NCBI GenBank assembly: GCA_029721515.1
Contig: CM056553.1
Location: forward strand, 7,384,349 to 7,448,348
Length of the DNA stretch: 64,000 nucleotides
Source of the DNA: Synanceia verrucosa
Taxonomy: Eukaryota > Chordata > Actinopteri > Perciformes > Synanceiidae
Reading direction: 5' to 3'
Shown here: positions 25,109 to 48,700 of the stretch, piece after piece
Layout: the number at the start of each line of letters is the position of its first letter
Position numbering within the stretch: the stretch's first letter is position 1
Translations under genes and position numbers: made by a program
Notes under the pieces: model-generated
What the model saw: only the letters and a program-made list of their open reading frames with translations
Databases searched by the model: none
What the model was told of the DNA's origin: nothing

Positions 25109-25759
25109 TATAATAATAAATAGTAGTAGGGGGTTGATCATTTAAATAAGGATAAATATGTATTTTTACGTGCTTCCTTTATTCATTCATAAAGATGGCA
25201 TACTTCCGTGGCGTTACCATGGCGCCATCTTGTGGCCAGAGCAGTTACAACATTGTAGTCGGTTTAAAAAAACACGCTCGGGCGAAAAGTACTTTTTGTA
25301 CAAAGTACTTCCGGTGGGGTCACCGACCAGCTTTTTATGAGAGAATATTGTTCCCGTGTTTACCGACGGACGCGTTAATGTCATGTGAGCTTATTTTCTC
25401 TGTAGCTACGTTTCTCCTGTAAATAGTTTCCGTTAACGGCCGCTTCAGTCAACCGTTCTCACCGAGAGACTGCACAACGCGGTGGGACACGAGAGGCAAG
25501 AAGAGGAAGCAATAGCCAACCATCTTTCTTCTCCTGCCAGCAATAACAAGAAAGAGAGAAGGCTAGGTCCAAGTGGAGCTGTGTAGTTTACAGTTTAGTA
25601 GCTGTTTTACACCGATGAAAGGACTCAAAGGGTAAAATAAAAAAAAAACCTCCATGTTGAGATAGATAAAAGCTCTCGGACACTGAGCTCATCTCCCGGC
25701 AAGCCTGGAAGTTTCGGATCAGAAGACTGGCTGTTAAGAATTAGTATTCCCGTTTTTTC
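23751..25759. promoter_or_regulatory. Intergenic/promoter region between divergent mcts1 and cul4b
   Basis: About 2 kb. Both ends are CpG-bearing and lack a clear TATA box, as expected for housekeeping genes. The cul4b side (25190-25760) is probably its 5' UTR and promoter. The middle is AT-rich with a strong AT/TAA simple-sequence block at 24976-25110. A run near 24740-24990 looks repeat-like but was not classified. Confidence 0.5.
24976..25110. repeat. AT-rich palindromic block and (TAA)n microsatellite
   Basis: Alternating ATAT/TATA stretches with local self-complementarity, then about 13 TAA units at 25069-25107. Confidence 0.85.
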
Positions 25760-35365
<9,606 letters not shown>

Positions 35366-36733
35366 AGAAAGAACGAGTGACTAAGTGAAAAGAGATGCAT
35401 ATGGTCCGTTCACACTGAGGTGATCGGTCTTCAAATCTTTTGCTCCAGTGGATGTTCACCATTCTCATCTTTAACCCAGCGACCGACAAGTGAATGGATA
35501 CTGCTCCACAGGATTTTTGTCAGGGGTCTTGTGATCCTGTGGACTGCATGCCCATTGAAAAGAGAATATTGTCCATATTTCTCAGTGCCTCTGAGAGAGT
35601 TGGAAACTGTGGACACAGAGATGACACAGATGTTGTTCCGTTTTTCTTTTTTCTTTTTTTTTTTTTTAAATGGAAAGGAAAAATATTTATTTTCAAACTT
35701 AGATTCTTCTTTGTCCATAGTTTGACTCAATATGCTCTTTGTTACTTTTTTGTCCTTTTGTTCACTCAGTATCCTAAGCAAATGCTGACACACTTAACAG
35801 TGCTCTGAATGTACCACACGGTGGAGAGAAAAAAAGATCAAATAATTAAACTGATGCTTGTTTCTTCAGTCAGTGTCAAATGTGGGACTAATGGGCTAAC
35901 ATTCATAATAGCAAATTGACGATTCGGGGAATATGTGTCAAGTGGGTGATCCTGCAGCAGAGTTTTACAATTTCTAAGGCCGTTTAGCCATCTGATAAAG
36001 CTGTGATCATGAACACAAAACGTTCAAAGCAGAGCACTTCTTTTGTTATAGGGTGTATTCAAGCTGCTAAAACACTTCAGCTGCGGGCCTACAAGTGTAT
36101 GCATTTACATTTCTGGTTTCTTCTGTTTTTGTACATACTTCACAAACTTAACATTTTAAATGATCTTGTCTGACAGTCAACTGCTCTTTAGGTCGTTGTC
36201 AACCATTAGAAAGTATACTAAAAGCACAGTGACATCAGAGGCCATTTCTATGTCTTCCCCGGTGTCATAACACATACACACTATTATTTTTTATATGTCA
36301 GCCTGTGGTGCTTGCAGGCCTTGCTGAAAAGTGTGGGAATGGGAATGGATTCCTTCAACACATGAGGAAAAATATGATTGATTAGACATGCCCTTGTTTG
36401 TATGAGTCTGTTAGATTTATTGCTTCAGATTAAAATAACTGTTTCAATTATTTTTTTTCCCATTTATTCATCACTGATTTCCAACCATCTCTGAAGGCAC
36501 TGATCATCAATATCTTTGTGATGCTTGCGATACGCATAAAGTATAATAATTAACTCTCTGTAAGGAGGAGAGTCTTCGCCCCTCTAGCCTGAGACCGTCC
36601 CTGTCATATGACTTCCATTTCCTGGTACAGTCGGCGGATCAGCTACATCTCAAACACCGCTAACTAAGCGTCACTGTCGGGCTTTTCCCTCATTTTGTCT
36701 TCGGTGGCTGACACGCCAAAGTACGAGGCGACC
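35366..36733 (+). other. cul4b 3' UTR and lamp2 promoter region
   Basis: 1.37 kb between the cul4b stop and the lamp2 ATG, same strand. The first part is presumably cul4b 3' UTR with long T tracts; the last 180 bp is CpG-bearing and presumably the lamp2 promoter and 5' UTR. No TATA box is obvious. Confidence 0.55.
36603..36612. promoter_or_regulatory. CLEAR-like palindrome in the lamp2 promoter
   Basis: GTCATATGAC, 122 bp before the lamp2 ATG. It matches the lysosomal-gene CLEAR element GTCACGTGAC at eight of ten positions but has a CATATG core in place of CACGTG. Since LAMP genes are known TFEB targets the place is suggestive, but the core change makes binding doubtful. Confidence 0.25.
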
Positions 36734-39700
36734 ATGTATCAGCGTGCTGCGTTTGTTTTATTTCTCGCCACTGGAATCGGTACGTATCATCGCATTAATT
36801 CGTCTTTAAATAAGTGATTGTCATCTGTTTCTGCGAAGTGACGCTATTACGCCAAACTTGTGAGGCACTCCAGGCCTGGTGCTTCTTGGCTTGCGCTAGA
36901 TTTTGCTCTGGGTGCAAAAAAAAAAAATCATGTCCTAATATTCTGCGGTCTTTAAGGTGTTATACATTAATGTGCTCTGAGAAGGAAATTACTACACAGG
37001 CCTTTATCAGCTGTTCGTTTGAGGAGCAATCCAGTCGTGATGTTTTGCTAACGAAGCTAGCTTGATTGCTAATTGTTACCTACGTCAACAACATGAAACT
37101 GAATCGCCACTAAAGTCGTTATTTGCCGGCATTCCCTATCACAGTCGCTATTTATGCTTCCCTGCAAACGTATAGCCACAAAATTATGTATTGCCAGTAA
37201 CTATAAAGATAGTTTTAACGTTATATTGCCTTTGTTAGCCAACTTTAGCCATTAGCTTTCTCGTTTACGTTAGATAGCAGTTGTTTTGAAGCTCAAGTTT
37301 CAGTTAATGATAAAACCACCTGAGTCATGTCAGATGAAAATCACTGCTAGCTACACGCACAGCGGTTTAGAGTAAAATGATACCCGTCGTCATAACAGAA
37401 AACGCAATAATATTTTGTTAACTGGCTTAAATAGTTAGCATTAACATTGGCTACGTTTGGCAGTTTACAGTAGGTTAGCACGTGACCGTTCAACCATAAC
37501 ACATTACTGTGAAGCGGTGTGTGATGTAGCTAGTTAGCAAGCTAGCTAACCAAACTGACAGCAGTTTAGTTACACACAGTTAATATAATAAGACTTAGAA
37601 ACAACGGGTAAACAACCATTGCTACAAACAAGATTACTGTTTATTACAGATGAGCGTTTTAAACGAGTAGTCCACTGCCAATGCCTCTGTTGCTAGCTAA
37701 TTGTGTTACATTTGTGCTAAAGTTAGAAAGTGAATCTACAATTTCGACAGAGACTGTTGAATTCTGTGATGTTTGGAGAAATTTAATCTGTGTTTTCACA
37801 GCAAATACTATATCCTACATTATTGCATGCATTTTGATTGACGTTAAAGCATAGCTCATAGCTCTCTTTTCAAATTATTTCAATGCAACGAAATCTGTGT
37901 GAGGGAATTATTCTAGTGTGGACTAAATCTCGTGAGGTGTGACGTCAGACAACGGTATGTCTCACAACCCTTCAGTGAAAATAAAGTATTTTTATAGTGA
38001 GAACACAAGCATCTGTGTGAGATTGAGCTTTATAAGTTTATGATACTTAGGTCGTACTAGGCAGCTGGTGCTGAGTTGATGACAGGGCATCTTGGTAAAC
38101 CTGAATGGACCTTGGCTTCTCTTTTGTTAATGATAGACTTACATGTCTCTTTGCAGAGAGAACTGTCATGTTAAATATACTAATATAGGTATTACTAGCA
38201 CAGTATGTTTTCTTGTCCACTTCAGTTAATTTTGGGTCATGTAATTCATGTGTACAAAGAAATGTCTTTAATGCGTTTTATGTGCCAGGTAGCTGAAACA
38301 GATGTTTCCAGGCTGTTGACAGAAATCTTTCATCCAAGTCATAGAAATCTACATTGTATTGACTATAGAGGTCATTAGATATCATCTGGATTTTTGGGTA
38401 ATCTATGGATTTCATTGTAAAGTCTCAATATTTTAGCGTTTTTTGTAACTATGTATTTAGAACAGGAAAAAGTCTGTAATTCTTCTTTTTCGTTTCAGCT
38501 TTCCAGTTGTCACATGGCACTGAGGTGAATGTCAAAGACAAAGACAACAATTTATGCCTCTATGCCAATTTAATGGTCAACTTCTCAGTTTCATATGAAG
38601 TAGCTGACAATAAGGTGAGTGTCCAGTCTTTGTCACTTGAACCTAAAGATATTTACCGTAACCAACTGTGTTTGGGATATTTAGTTCATCAGGCGACACA
38701 GTATCCTCATGTAATAAATTTGCAGATGTAGCAGGTCTTATCAGGACAACTTTTGTGGAAGCGATTGTCATCATGGAAAAGGGAACTGAGGGGATTCAAA
38801 GCAACATTGTTGCTCGTCAGCATCTCAGTTATTGAGTTTTCCTGGTGCATATCCTGCAATTGTTATGGCCTGTCTTTTCACGAGTGAGTTGTTGTAGTAC
38901 AGAAAGCAGCTCACAGAAATGTATGACATTTTTGAGAAATTTTATAACCTATATTTCAAATTTACTGTAATAGTTCTTTTATATTAGCAGTCCATCAACC
39001 CTGGCCTACCAGAATAATGTTAACACCAACACATTTACAGGAGAAGTGCTTTAGGTCATGACAAACCCGCTGTGTGTGACAGATGCTTAGAAACAACACA
39101 CTGTTTGATACACTTTTTTTTTTTAAAGAGTTAAATGTTTGTTAAAATAAAGTATCAAAATAAATTCCTTCTTACTTGCTCAGTTGCCGATGCTGCGCAG
39201 GAACTAGAACTGGGCAAAGTACATATGTCAAACCATTTTAACATTTAATAGCTAGACTGGATATGTATGACAGATATCTGTCATTCAATTCTTCCTAGTC
39301 AAAAATAACATTTCAGATATCCACAATGACATTCTTCCTAGGACAAATGATGTCTCTTTTGCCATTTATGTGTATGAGGCTTTCAGTTTCAGATATGTGC
39401 ATTTGAATTCTTATGAGGAAAAACTCCCATTTCACATATCTTCAATCCAATTGTTACTAGTCATGATTTTCATTTCAGATATCCTAAATGAAAAATAAAA
39501 CATTTCCAGGTATCCAGAATGTAATTTTGAATAACCAAAGTACATTGTGACTAGTAAAAATGTCATTATGGATGTCCACAATTTGTATTCTAGTCAACTT
39601 TCAAGTCAACTTTATTTGTATAGCCCAATATCACAAATTATGAATTTGCCTCATTGGGCTTTACAATCTGTACAGGATATGACACCCTCTGTCCTTTACA

Positions 39701-42700
39701 AATGACCCTCGCATCGACTAAGGAAAAACTCCCCAAAAAAAAACCTTTTAACAGGGAAAAAGAAACGGAAGAAACCTCAGGAAGAGCAACAGAGGAGGGA
39801 TCCCTCTTCCAGGATGGACAGACGTGCAATAGATGCCATGTGTACAGAATAACAACAATGAAAACACATTAACACTAACATACAAAATTGTATGGAAATG
39901 TCCAACTCAATATAACAACAGCTAATATACAGTGTGTATATATAGAATTGTATGAGAGTGTCCAAGGGGATGAAGAGCATCATCAAGCTATCAGCAAAGG
40001 ATGAGAAGCATGTCGTCCTCTCCACCATGCCAACCAGAAGAAGCCTGGGCAGCACATCTTCCACTCCACCACACCAAACAGGAGAAACCTCCGCAGGATG
40101 ACCTCATCACCACCACGCCACTCAGAACCAGAAGATGAAGCCTGACTGGTCTGCACAACCACTACTCCACCAGGTAGACTGGATCCATGGATACCTGTGA
40201 GATGAGAACGCACAGGGACTACGAGGCACAAAACTAATCTGCAGCATGTGTTAAAGGGAGGAAGAGTAAACACATCCTCTTCTCCACTACTCTAACAGAT
40301 ACAACCTGAGCAGCACGCCTCTTCTCCATCTCACCACCATCAGGACAGGCGAAGCCTGGATGACATCAACTCCTTCTCAAACAAGTAGCCTCAGCTCACA
40401 GACACCTGGGAGCTGGGAGCACAGGGGCTCCGGGGAAGAAGATGAGTTAGTAAAATGACTTAATGGAGGCATCCAAATGAAGAAGAAGAGAAGCTCAGTG
40501 TGTCAGAGGAAGTCCCCCGGCAGTCTAGACCTATAGCAGCATAACTAAGGGGATTGATCCAAGGCAGCCTGAGTCAACCTTGGATCAGTCCTAACTATAA
40601 GCACTATCAAAAGGAAAGTCTTAAGCCTACTCTTGAATAAGGGGATGGTGTCTGCCTCCCAGGACTGAAAGAGGGAGTTGGTTCCACAGAAGAGGAGCTT
40701 GATAACTGAAAGCTCTAGCTCCCATTCTACTTTTATAAACCCTAGGAACCGCTAATAGTCCTGCATTCTGAGAGCGAGAGTTCTAGCAGGATTATAAGGC
40801 ACTATTAGCTCTTTAAGATAAGATGGTGCCTGACCATTAAGTGCCTTGTAGGTGAGGAGGAGGATTTTAAATTCTATTCTAGATTTTACAGGGAGCCAGT
40901 GCAGAGAGGCTAACACCGAGAAATATGGTCTCTTTTTCCTGGTTCTGGTCAGAACACGTGCTGCAGCGTTCTGGACCAGCTGGAGAGTCCTGATAGACTT
41001 ATTAGGGCAGCCTGATAATAACGAGTTACAATAGTCCAGCCTGGAAGTTACAAATGCATGGACTAATTTTTTCTGCATCGTTTTGGGAGAGAATATGCCT
41101 TATTTTTGCAATGTTACGCAGATGAAAAAAGCTGTTCTAGCTGTTTGTTTCATGTGGACGTTGAAGGACATATCTTGGTCAAAAATTACCCCTAGATTCC
41201 TTACAGTGGTGTTCGAGGCTGGCAGAAGCCACCTAGAGTAAATAAGTCATTAGATAGGTTATTTCTGAGATTTTCAGGGCCAATTAGAATAACCTCAGTT
41301 TTATCTGAATTTAACAACAAGAAATTGTGCGCCATCCAAGTTTTTATATCCTGAAGACATGTTTGGAGTTTAGCTAACTGGCTGGATTCGTCTGACTTAA
41401 ATGACAAATATAGCTGAGTATCATCTGCATAACAGTGAAAGTTTATGGAGTGTTTCCTGATAACATTGCCTAAAGGAAGCATATATAAAGTAAATAGAAT
41501 AGGCCCAAGCACAGAACCTTGAGGAACTCCATAACTGACTATGGACTGCATGGAGGACTCATCATTAATGTGAACAAACTGTGATCGATCCGATAAGTAG
41601 GATTTGAACCAGCTTAAAGCAGTTCCTCTGATGCCAGTTAAATGTTCTAATCTCTGCAACAGGATATGGTGGTCAATAGTATCAAAAGCAGCGCTAAGAT
41701 CTAACAAGACAAGTACTGAGGCAGTCCATGGTCTGACGCAATTAGCAGGTCATTAGTAATTTTCACCAGAGCGGTCTCGGTGCTATGATATTTTCTAAAT
41801 CCTGACTGAAAGTCCTCAAATAGATTATTGTTCTGGAGGAAGTCACACAGCTGACTGCACACTGCTTTCTCAAGGATCTTAGAGAGAAAAGGAAGGTTGG
41901 ATATTGGTCTATAGTTGGCTAAAACCTCTGGATCAAGACCGGGCTTCTTCAGAAGAGGTTTGATTACGGCTACTTTAAATGACTGAGGTACATAGCCTGA
42001 CAGCAAAGATAAGTTGATCATGTTTAATAAAGAGGTGCTCAGTAACGGTAAAGCTTCTTTAAGCAGTGAAGTTGGGATGGGATCTAAGAGACAAGTAGAA
42101 GGCTTAGATGAGGAAATCAATGAAGTCAGTTTGTGGAGGTCTATGGGAGAAAGGCAGTCCAAGTATACATCAAGTTCTTCAATGAGTCCTATGCTTCCTG
42201 TGTTTAAAGACAAAGCATTTTCAGTCAAAGGCACAGTGTGACTGATTTTCTCCCTAATAGTTATAATCTTCTCATTAAAGAAGCTCATGAAGTCACTACT
42301 ACTGAGGGTTGTGGGAACAGATGGTTCAATAGAGCTGTGGCTCTCTGTCAGCCTGGCTACAGTGCTGAAAAGAAACCTGGGGTTGTTTTATTTTCCTCTA
42401 TTAATGATGAATAATAAGCTGCTCTGGCCTTACGGAGAGCCTTCCTATAAGCTTTCAAACTATCATGCCAGTCCAGGCGAGACGCTTGCAGACGGTTAAA
42501 CGCATACTTCCTTTCAAATCTTCTTGCTGCTTGCTTTAAAACTGCGGGTGTGAGGGTTATACCATGGAGCCAGCTTTCTATGCTTTACTATCTTCTTTTT
42601 TAGAGGAGCAACAGAGTCTAGAGATGCTCGCAGAGAGTCTGCAGCACTATCTACCAAATTATCAATTTGAGTAGGACTGAAGTCTGAGCCCTCAAGTATA

Positions 42701-45700
42701 TTGATATTAGATATTGAATTAAAAGCTAATGGAATTATATCCTTAAACTTGGCTACAGCACTTTCAGATAAACATCTAGTGTACATGGATTTACCTGATG
42801 GAGTGTAGTCCAGAAGAAAAAATTCAAAGGTTAACAAGTAATGGTCTGATAGGAAGGAATTCTGTTGGTGGACTGATAAATGTTCTACTTCAATGCCGTA
42901 GGTCAGGACCAGGTCGAGTGTATGGTTAAAACAGTGAGTTGGTTCCTGAACATTCTGACAGAAGCCAATTGAATCTAACAGCGAGATAAAAGCAGTACCA
43001 AGGCTGTCACCGTCAATGTCCACATGAATATTAAAGTCACCTACAATAATTACTTTATCAGTTCTCAGGACTAAAGTTGATAAAAACTCAGAGAACTCAG
43101 ATAGAAATTCAGAATATGGACCTGGAGCACGATACACTATAACAAATAAAACTGGTTTCTCTGTTTTCCATTTAAGATGAGAAAGACTAAGAACCAGGCT
43201 TTCAAAAGACTTATAATTTAATTTAGGTTTAGGTTTGATCGATAGACTAGAATCAAAAATGGCTGCAACTCCTCCTCCACGGCCTGTATCTCTAGGAATA
43301 TGAGTATTAATATGACTAGGAGGAGTGGATTCATTCAGGCTGACATAATCATCCTGACACAACCAGGTTTCAGTAAGACAAAATAAATCAACCTGGTTAT
43401 CTGATATTAATTCATTTACTAGTAGAGCTTTAGATGATAATGACCTGATATTTAAAAGTCCACATTTAATTCTCCTGTCCTGATTAACTATTTCAGCAGT
43501 GGATTTAATTTTTATTAAGTTATTTTGTTCAACTCCCCTTTTGTTTACTATGGATTTAACTGATTTTAGTGGTCGTGGGACAGACACCGTTTCTATGGGG
43601 TTCTGGGTGGGTGACTGCTCTAATGGAAGCACAGAGAAGTGTGTTAAACTACAACTCTGTCTCCTGGTCTCAACCCTGGGTTGTCATGGGTTAGGTTGAC
43701 TAATAAACTTGGCCATGTTTCTAGAAATGAGAGCTGCTCCTTCCAAAGTAGGATGGATGCAGTCTCTCCTCATCAGACCAGGTTTTCCCCAGAAACTGTT
43801 CCAATTATCGATGAAGCCCACATCATTAACTGGACACCACCTCGACAGCCAGCGGTGGAAGGATGACATGCGACTAAACATGTCATCAGAGGCCAAGCTA
43901 GGGAGGGGACCAGAGAAAACTACGACTGACTGACTATTCTGACTAGTAAAAATTTTATTTCAAAATCTACAATTAGAATTATGATTAGCAACAATACAGT
44001 TGCAGATATTCACAAATATATTGTTGATATCTGTTCTGGAAATCTGAAATTGGAAGCCCAATACACATGAATGGCAAAAGTGACATAATTTGTCCTAGGA
44101 AGAATGTCATCGTGGATATCTGAAATTACTGAATTACTGATATCTGTAATACATATTCAGTCTAGCTATTAGACTTACAGTTTTTAAGGATTTTTTAGAT
44201 ATCTAAAGTTTTGTTTTGACGAGTACAAAGTTGTAGATATCTTAAAATAACATTTCTACTAGTAAGAATGTTATTGCAGATATCTTTAATTACCATTCTG
44301 ACTAGTAAAAATTACATTTTGACGAGGAGAAATGCTATTATGATATCTAAAATGTAATTACAGATTGTAGTGTGGTTTGATTAAATGTTAAAACAGCTTG
44401 CCATAACTGCAGTTTGTTTTTGAGGTCTGGGAAGTTTACTTTTAACCCGTCTCGTGCCAGACTTGTAATTATATAGTATAATGATCTATTTACTCCACTG
44501 CAGACTGTTTGTTGAAAGCACACACCCTGCTTGTCTTGCAATTAAAACGTAGTTTAATAGTGGTTACACTGTGTTCTCTTTTAGAGTGCAACATCCGAGT
44601 TTGAACTTCCTGGTGACGTCACAACAGATGGAAGTACATGTGCTGCCCAAAGCTCAATGTTGAAGCTTAACTTTGGAGAAGGGCATTCCTGGAGTGTGAA
44701 CTTCACCCTCAATGGAAAAACATACCTGGCAGACACCATCACCTTTTCCTACAACCTCAGCGACACAACCGTCTTCCCTAATTCTGTGTCAAATGGTATA
44801 ATTTACACCTCACAATGCAAACAGTGACATGCAGCCATGGATGAAAGGTGGCCTTGTACAGATGCTGATGTGTTTTTGAATTTCTTTTAGACACCATGAC
44901 TGTTGCTGTGAAGCCTCGCTTCACAGATGTAGGCTTGGACACCTGCTACTCATGCAAGAGCAAAGAAACGCTCGAGTCTGAGTCTGTCAATCAGACGCTG
45001 TGGAACGTGCTCATACAGGCTTTTATCAGCAACAACAGCACAAGCGAAAACAGTGAGTGCAGAAGTGACATCACATCTCATCCCACCTGTAATGTTTCTC
45101 TCCTGTCTACATTCATTGTCCTCTCTCTCACGCAGTTACTTCTTGTGCTGCTGACACACCTACAACCCCTGTTGCCCCCACTACTTCTGCTCCTGTGACG
45201 AACTCCAGTTCCTCTACCCCTCCTCTGACCACCACCACCCCGACCCCCACCCTCCCCACACCCACCACTGGGAAGTACAGCATCAAGCCTGATGAAAACA
45301 GCACAGCCTGTCTGATGGCCAACTTCGGCCTGCGGATTGGTGTCAAGAAAGAGGAGGTGTGTTTCTAAACGTAGAATTCGAATGTGAAAACCCTGTTTTC
45401 CGGATGATCTTTAATAGTCCTTTTGCTGAAGTGATTCCCTTCTCTTTTCTTTAAGATGAACTTTGAGCCCAACGGGACCCACGTCTCAGGCTCATGTGGA
45501 TTCAACAGCAGTCAGCTGGTGTTGGTGTCCAGCACAATGACGATCACACTCGCTTTCACCAACGTAAGTTTAATAAACCTGCGTATTTTCTTAGTGTTCA
45601 AACCAAGAATGTTGTGTTGTGTTGTTGTGATTGTGAGCACCATCAAAGGTAAGTGGCCCAACCTTTTTGGTTTGCAAAGAAACACACTAAAGCCCCTTTC

Positions 45701-48700
45701 ACACTGCACAATAAACCTGGGTCGACCCGCATCAACCCGCTAATTACCCAATGATGTTTATGTACCTGCCTGTCGCGTCCTGCTTTAGTTACTGAGCAGC
45801 CTGTCGGGCTGTCAGTGTGAAGCTCCACAGCTGCTCACTCATAAGATCAATCTATCTGTTGATCTCTGGAGACCAATCCCTGAAGGGCAGAGATTTTATT
45901 CAATCAAACAAATCAAATGTGTAGCGATCATCTTTAATGGAAGCGCAAACCTGATTTAGACCTACGTTGTTCTCAGGAAATCCCACTGATCAGGGAATCC
46001 TGATGTGAACGACGCAACCGTGTTTATATACAACTTGTATAGTGATCTGACACACTTTTTTTTTTTTTTTAAATTGATCATGGCAGTATGCATTAGTATT
46101 AGTATTAGCACTGCGCTGGGTTTGGACACTTTGCAGAAGGGACAAAATTGCAACGCACTTAACAACAACGTTAACATGTGACTCGCTCATGTCCGTGTTG
46201 TCCAATGTTTACCTCGCAGTGTTCCGGCGCACTTTAAATCTGTAATGATGATGTTGTCAGCACGATAACGTATGGGAGGGAGGAGAAAAAGGCATGCAGC
46301 AAAGTGCCTTGTGCCAGCATTTTTCAGTCATATTTCTAGACCCACATAATTTTTTGTACCATGTCTCTGAAAACACAGAGAAGCTCAAATGAAAGAAGAG
46401 TTGCACTATTTCATCATGAAAAAAAACATTTGTTTTCACCTTGTTCCATTCTTGTTTTATCTGGAGGAGAGCAGAGGCCACTTTCAGAAAAATCACCACT
46501 TTTTGTACAGAATCCGTGTTTTGCTCTCTAAACGCGATCATATAAACTTCCTGCTTTGATCTCTGTGGTGCATATTAAGTCTTTATGTCCTGGCTACAAA
46601 TCACAGAACCCCCAACATTACTCACAGGCTGCAAGAGAGCGATCAGCAGCCGCTGGAAAAAAAAAACAATTTGATGTTGTATTACATCAATGGCACTCAT
46701 AGAGTTAATTTTTCCAAAAACACTTAAGAGTATCAGAGATTTCAACCATTTATCCATCACTTTTAACTACATTTTATTTTCAGAAATGACAATACATTTT
46801 GTTCTTAAATTATTGTGATGACTGAAATATATTTTGGCTTTTTTTGATTGTTGGTTGGATAAAATTTGATATTTCACAGGCTAATGTTTACTGACAGTAT
46901 CTCTTGTGCCTAAAAATAGAGAAGGGAAGATGTTTGTCCTGGATGCGGACTCTCTGCTAAATCTGTTCTTTTTTCTTTTGATGGGTATTATTTTCTGTTT
47001 ATATTTTATTTTATATTTATATTATATTTGTCTTAACAGGACACCAAGACATTCCGCCTACATGCTCTGAACGTCACCGGAAAGACGAGCTCTGGTAATT
47101 ACAAAGATCATATCTACCCACATAGACCAGACACCACACTGAGAAGCAAGCTAATGTTTTCCTTTTGGGTTTCCTTCATTCAAGGCGTGGCGTTTTCTGA
47201 AGCGAACACCAACCTGAGTCTGTGGGAGGCGGCCATCGGCAGCTCTTACCTGTGCAACAAGGAGCAGAACTACACCATCACCAGCCTGCTCACCCTCTTC
47301 ACCTTTGACCTTCACGTTCAGCCCTTTGGAGTGAAGAAGGGTGTTTTCAGTACAGGTAGGTTCTTCTTTAATGTCTCTTTAAACAGCCTGCTGACCAGGG
47401 AATGGGGCTGATGACTCTGAAGGTTGTGATAAGCAAGATGGTCTTTCTGGTCTTTGAAGGAACAAATGGGTGAAAATGTCTGGTAAAATGTCCGGACAGT
47501 GTTTTTAAGGCAGTTGATTCTTTCCAAACGAAACAAAAATAAAGCATTTAGAGTCACTATTTTATAATTATCGGCATTACATTTATGTTTGTAGATAAGT
47601 TTACATTTAAGATAAGTATGTTAGTATTTATAGTATTTGATAAAATTGTAAGTTGCTCTAATTGACAATCACTTAGAAAATCACATTTTGGTTTAATCAC
47701 CTGGTTTATTTTTTGAAGATGGTTTACAGTTGTTATTAAACTTAAAAATATACAATTTTACAGTGATGGTAACATTGACGTGATTTGTTTTGGAGCTAGA
47801 GAAGAGGTCACAGGATGCCTCAGTAATAACTAGTGCAGTTCTACTTCGTATTAACCTAATGCATTAATGCCTTAACAGGCAATATATCATTTGCTAGGAC
47901 CTTTGTTAACAGAAAGAGCAAAGTAACAACAACTGAGATATAAGTAGAACACACTCTTTATATACTGACTCATTCACCTTAATGGGGTCTTCTCTGTCGT
48001 TTGGTTTAAACCTTAAATGTTCAGTGCAGCTTTATGGCCAACTCATTTTAGACGATAAAGCCAAAAACAATGCAGCTAAACCTTCTGGCTGGTCAGTAGC
48101 CATCGGGGGAAAAAAACACCAGTCATCTTCATTGACACTTTACTTCGTTCACTGCAGCTGTGTGTGGAGGAAAAACTCATCTCTGCTGTTTATCCTGGCA
48201 TCATGTTGGCTAAAATATTGGTTTCTTTCTTACATTAACAAACAGATGCTTGGTTGCCTACAGCTTTATGCAAACCTTGATGTGTTTATCGTTAAACAGA
48301 ACCATCTGGAAAGCCATCATATCAAACCGTTTCGAAAAAGGCACTTAGTAGAAATATTTGGCAGGTAATTGGATGACCCACCTGTCAACTCTTGGTGATG
48401 CCAGTCAGGAGAAGAGCAAAAACCCATTTCTTATTGAGAAAAGCCATCAGTGTTTTTCTTTACTTCTGTCAATGAAGAAATACTCTCTAGTCATGACATA
48501 ACTGAAGCTATTGCAGCAACTGCACCAACCTAATGCTTTCAAACCTGCCAGTAGCTCCTTGCAGGAGGCTGATTGGCTTAACGGACACAAACAAATCGTT
48601 TTCCTGAAGCCTGAAAAGATGGATTTTTGTGTTCGTCACATGTGACATGGTGACAGTCCAGCTGCCTGCAAGATAAGCTTTTTGCAGGTGAACAAACTCA

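Larger units (their letters stand above)
38615..44584. other. lamp2 intron 2
   Basis: 6-kb intron, about 4.3 kb of it an antisense LINE flanked by inverted-repeat arms. The remainder is AT-rich with no other recognised feature. Confidence 0.75.

Noticed and set aside
35431..35793. 120-codon ORF antisense to the cul4b 3' UTR
   Set aside because: Poly-Lys stretch comes from a T tract; no homology recognised.
39777..40273. Overlapping minus-strand ORFs of about 95 codons
   Set aside because: They lie in the 3' non-coding part of the L2-like LINE and share no recognisable domain.
45128..45346. 72-codon ORF antisense to lamp2 exon 5
   Set aside because: Its Val and Gly richness is the shadow of the Pro/Thr hinge codons.
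47982..48368. 128-codon plus-strand ORF in lamp2 intron 8
   Set aside because: No domain, no splice support, AT-rich composition like the surrounding intron.
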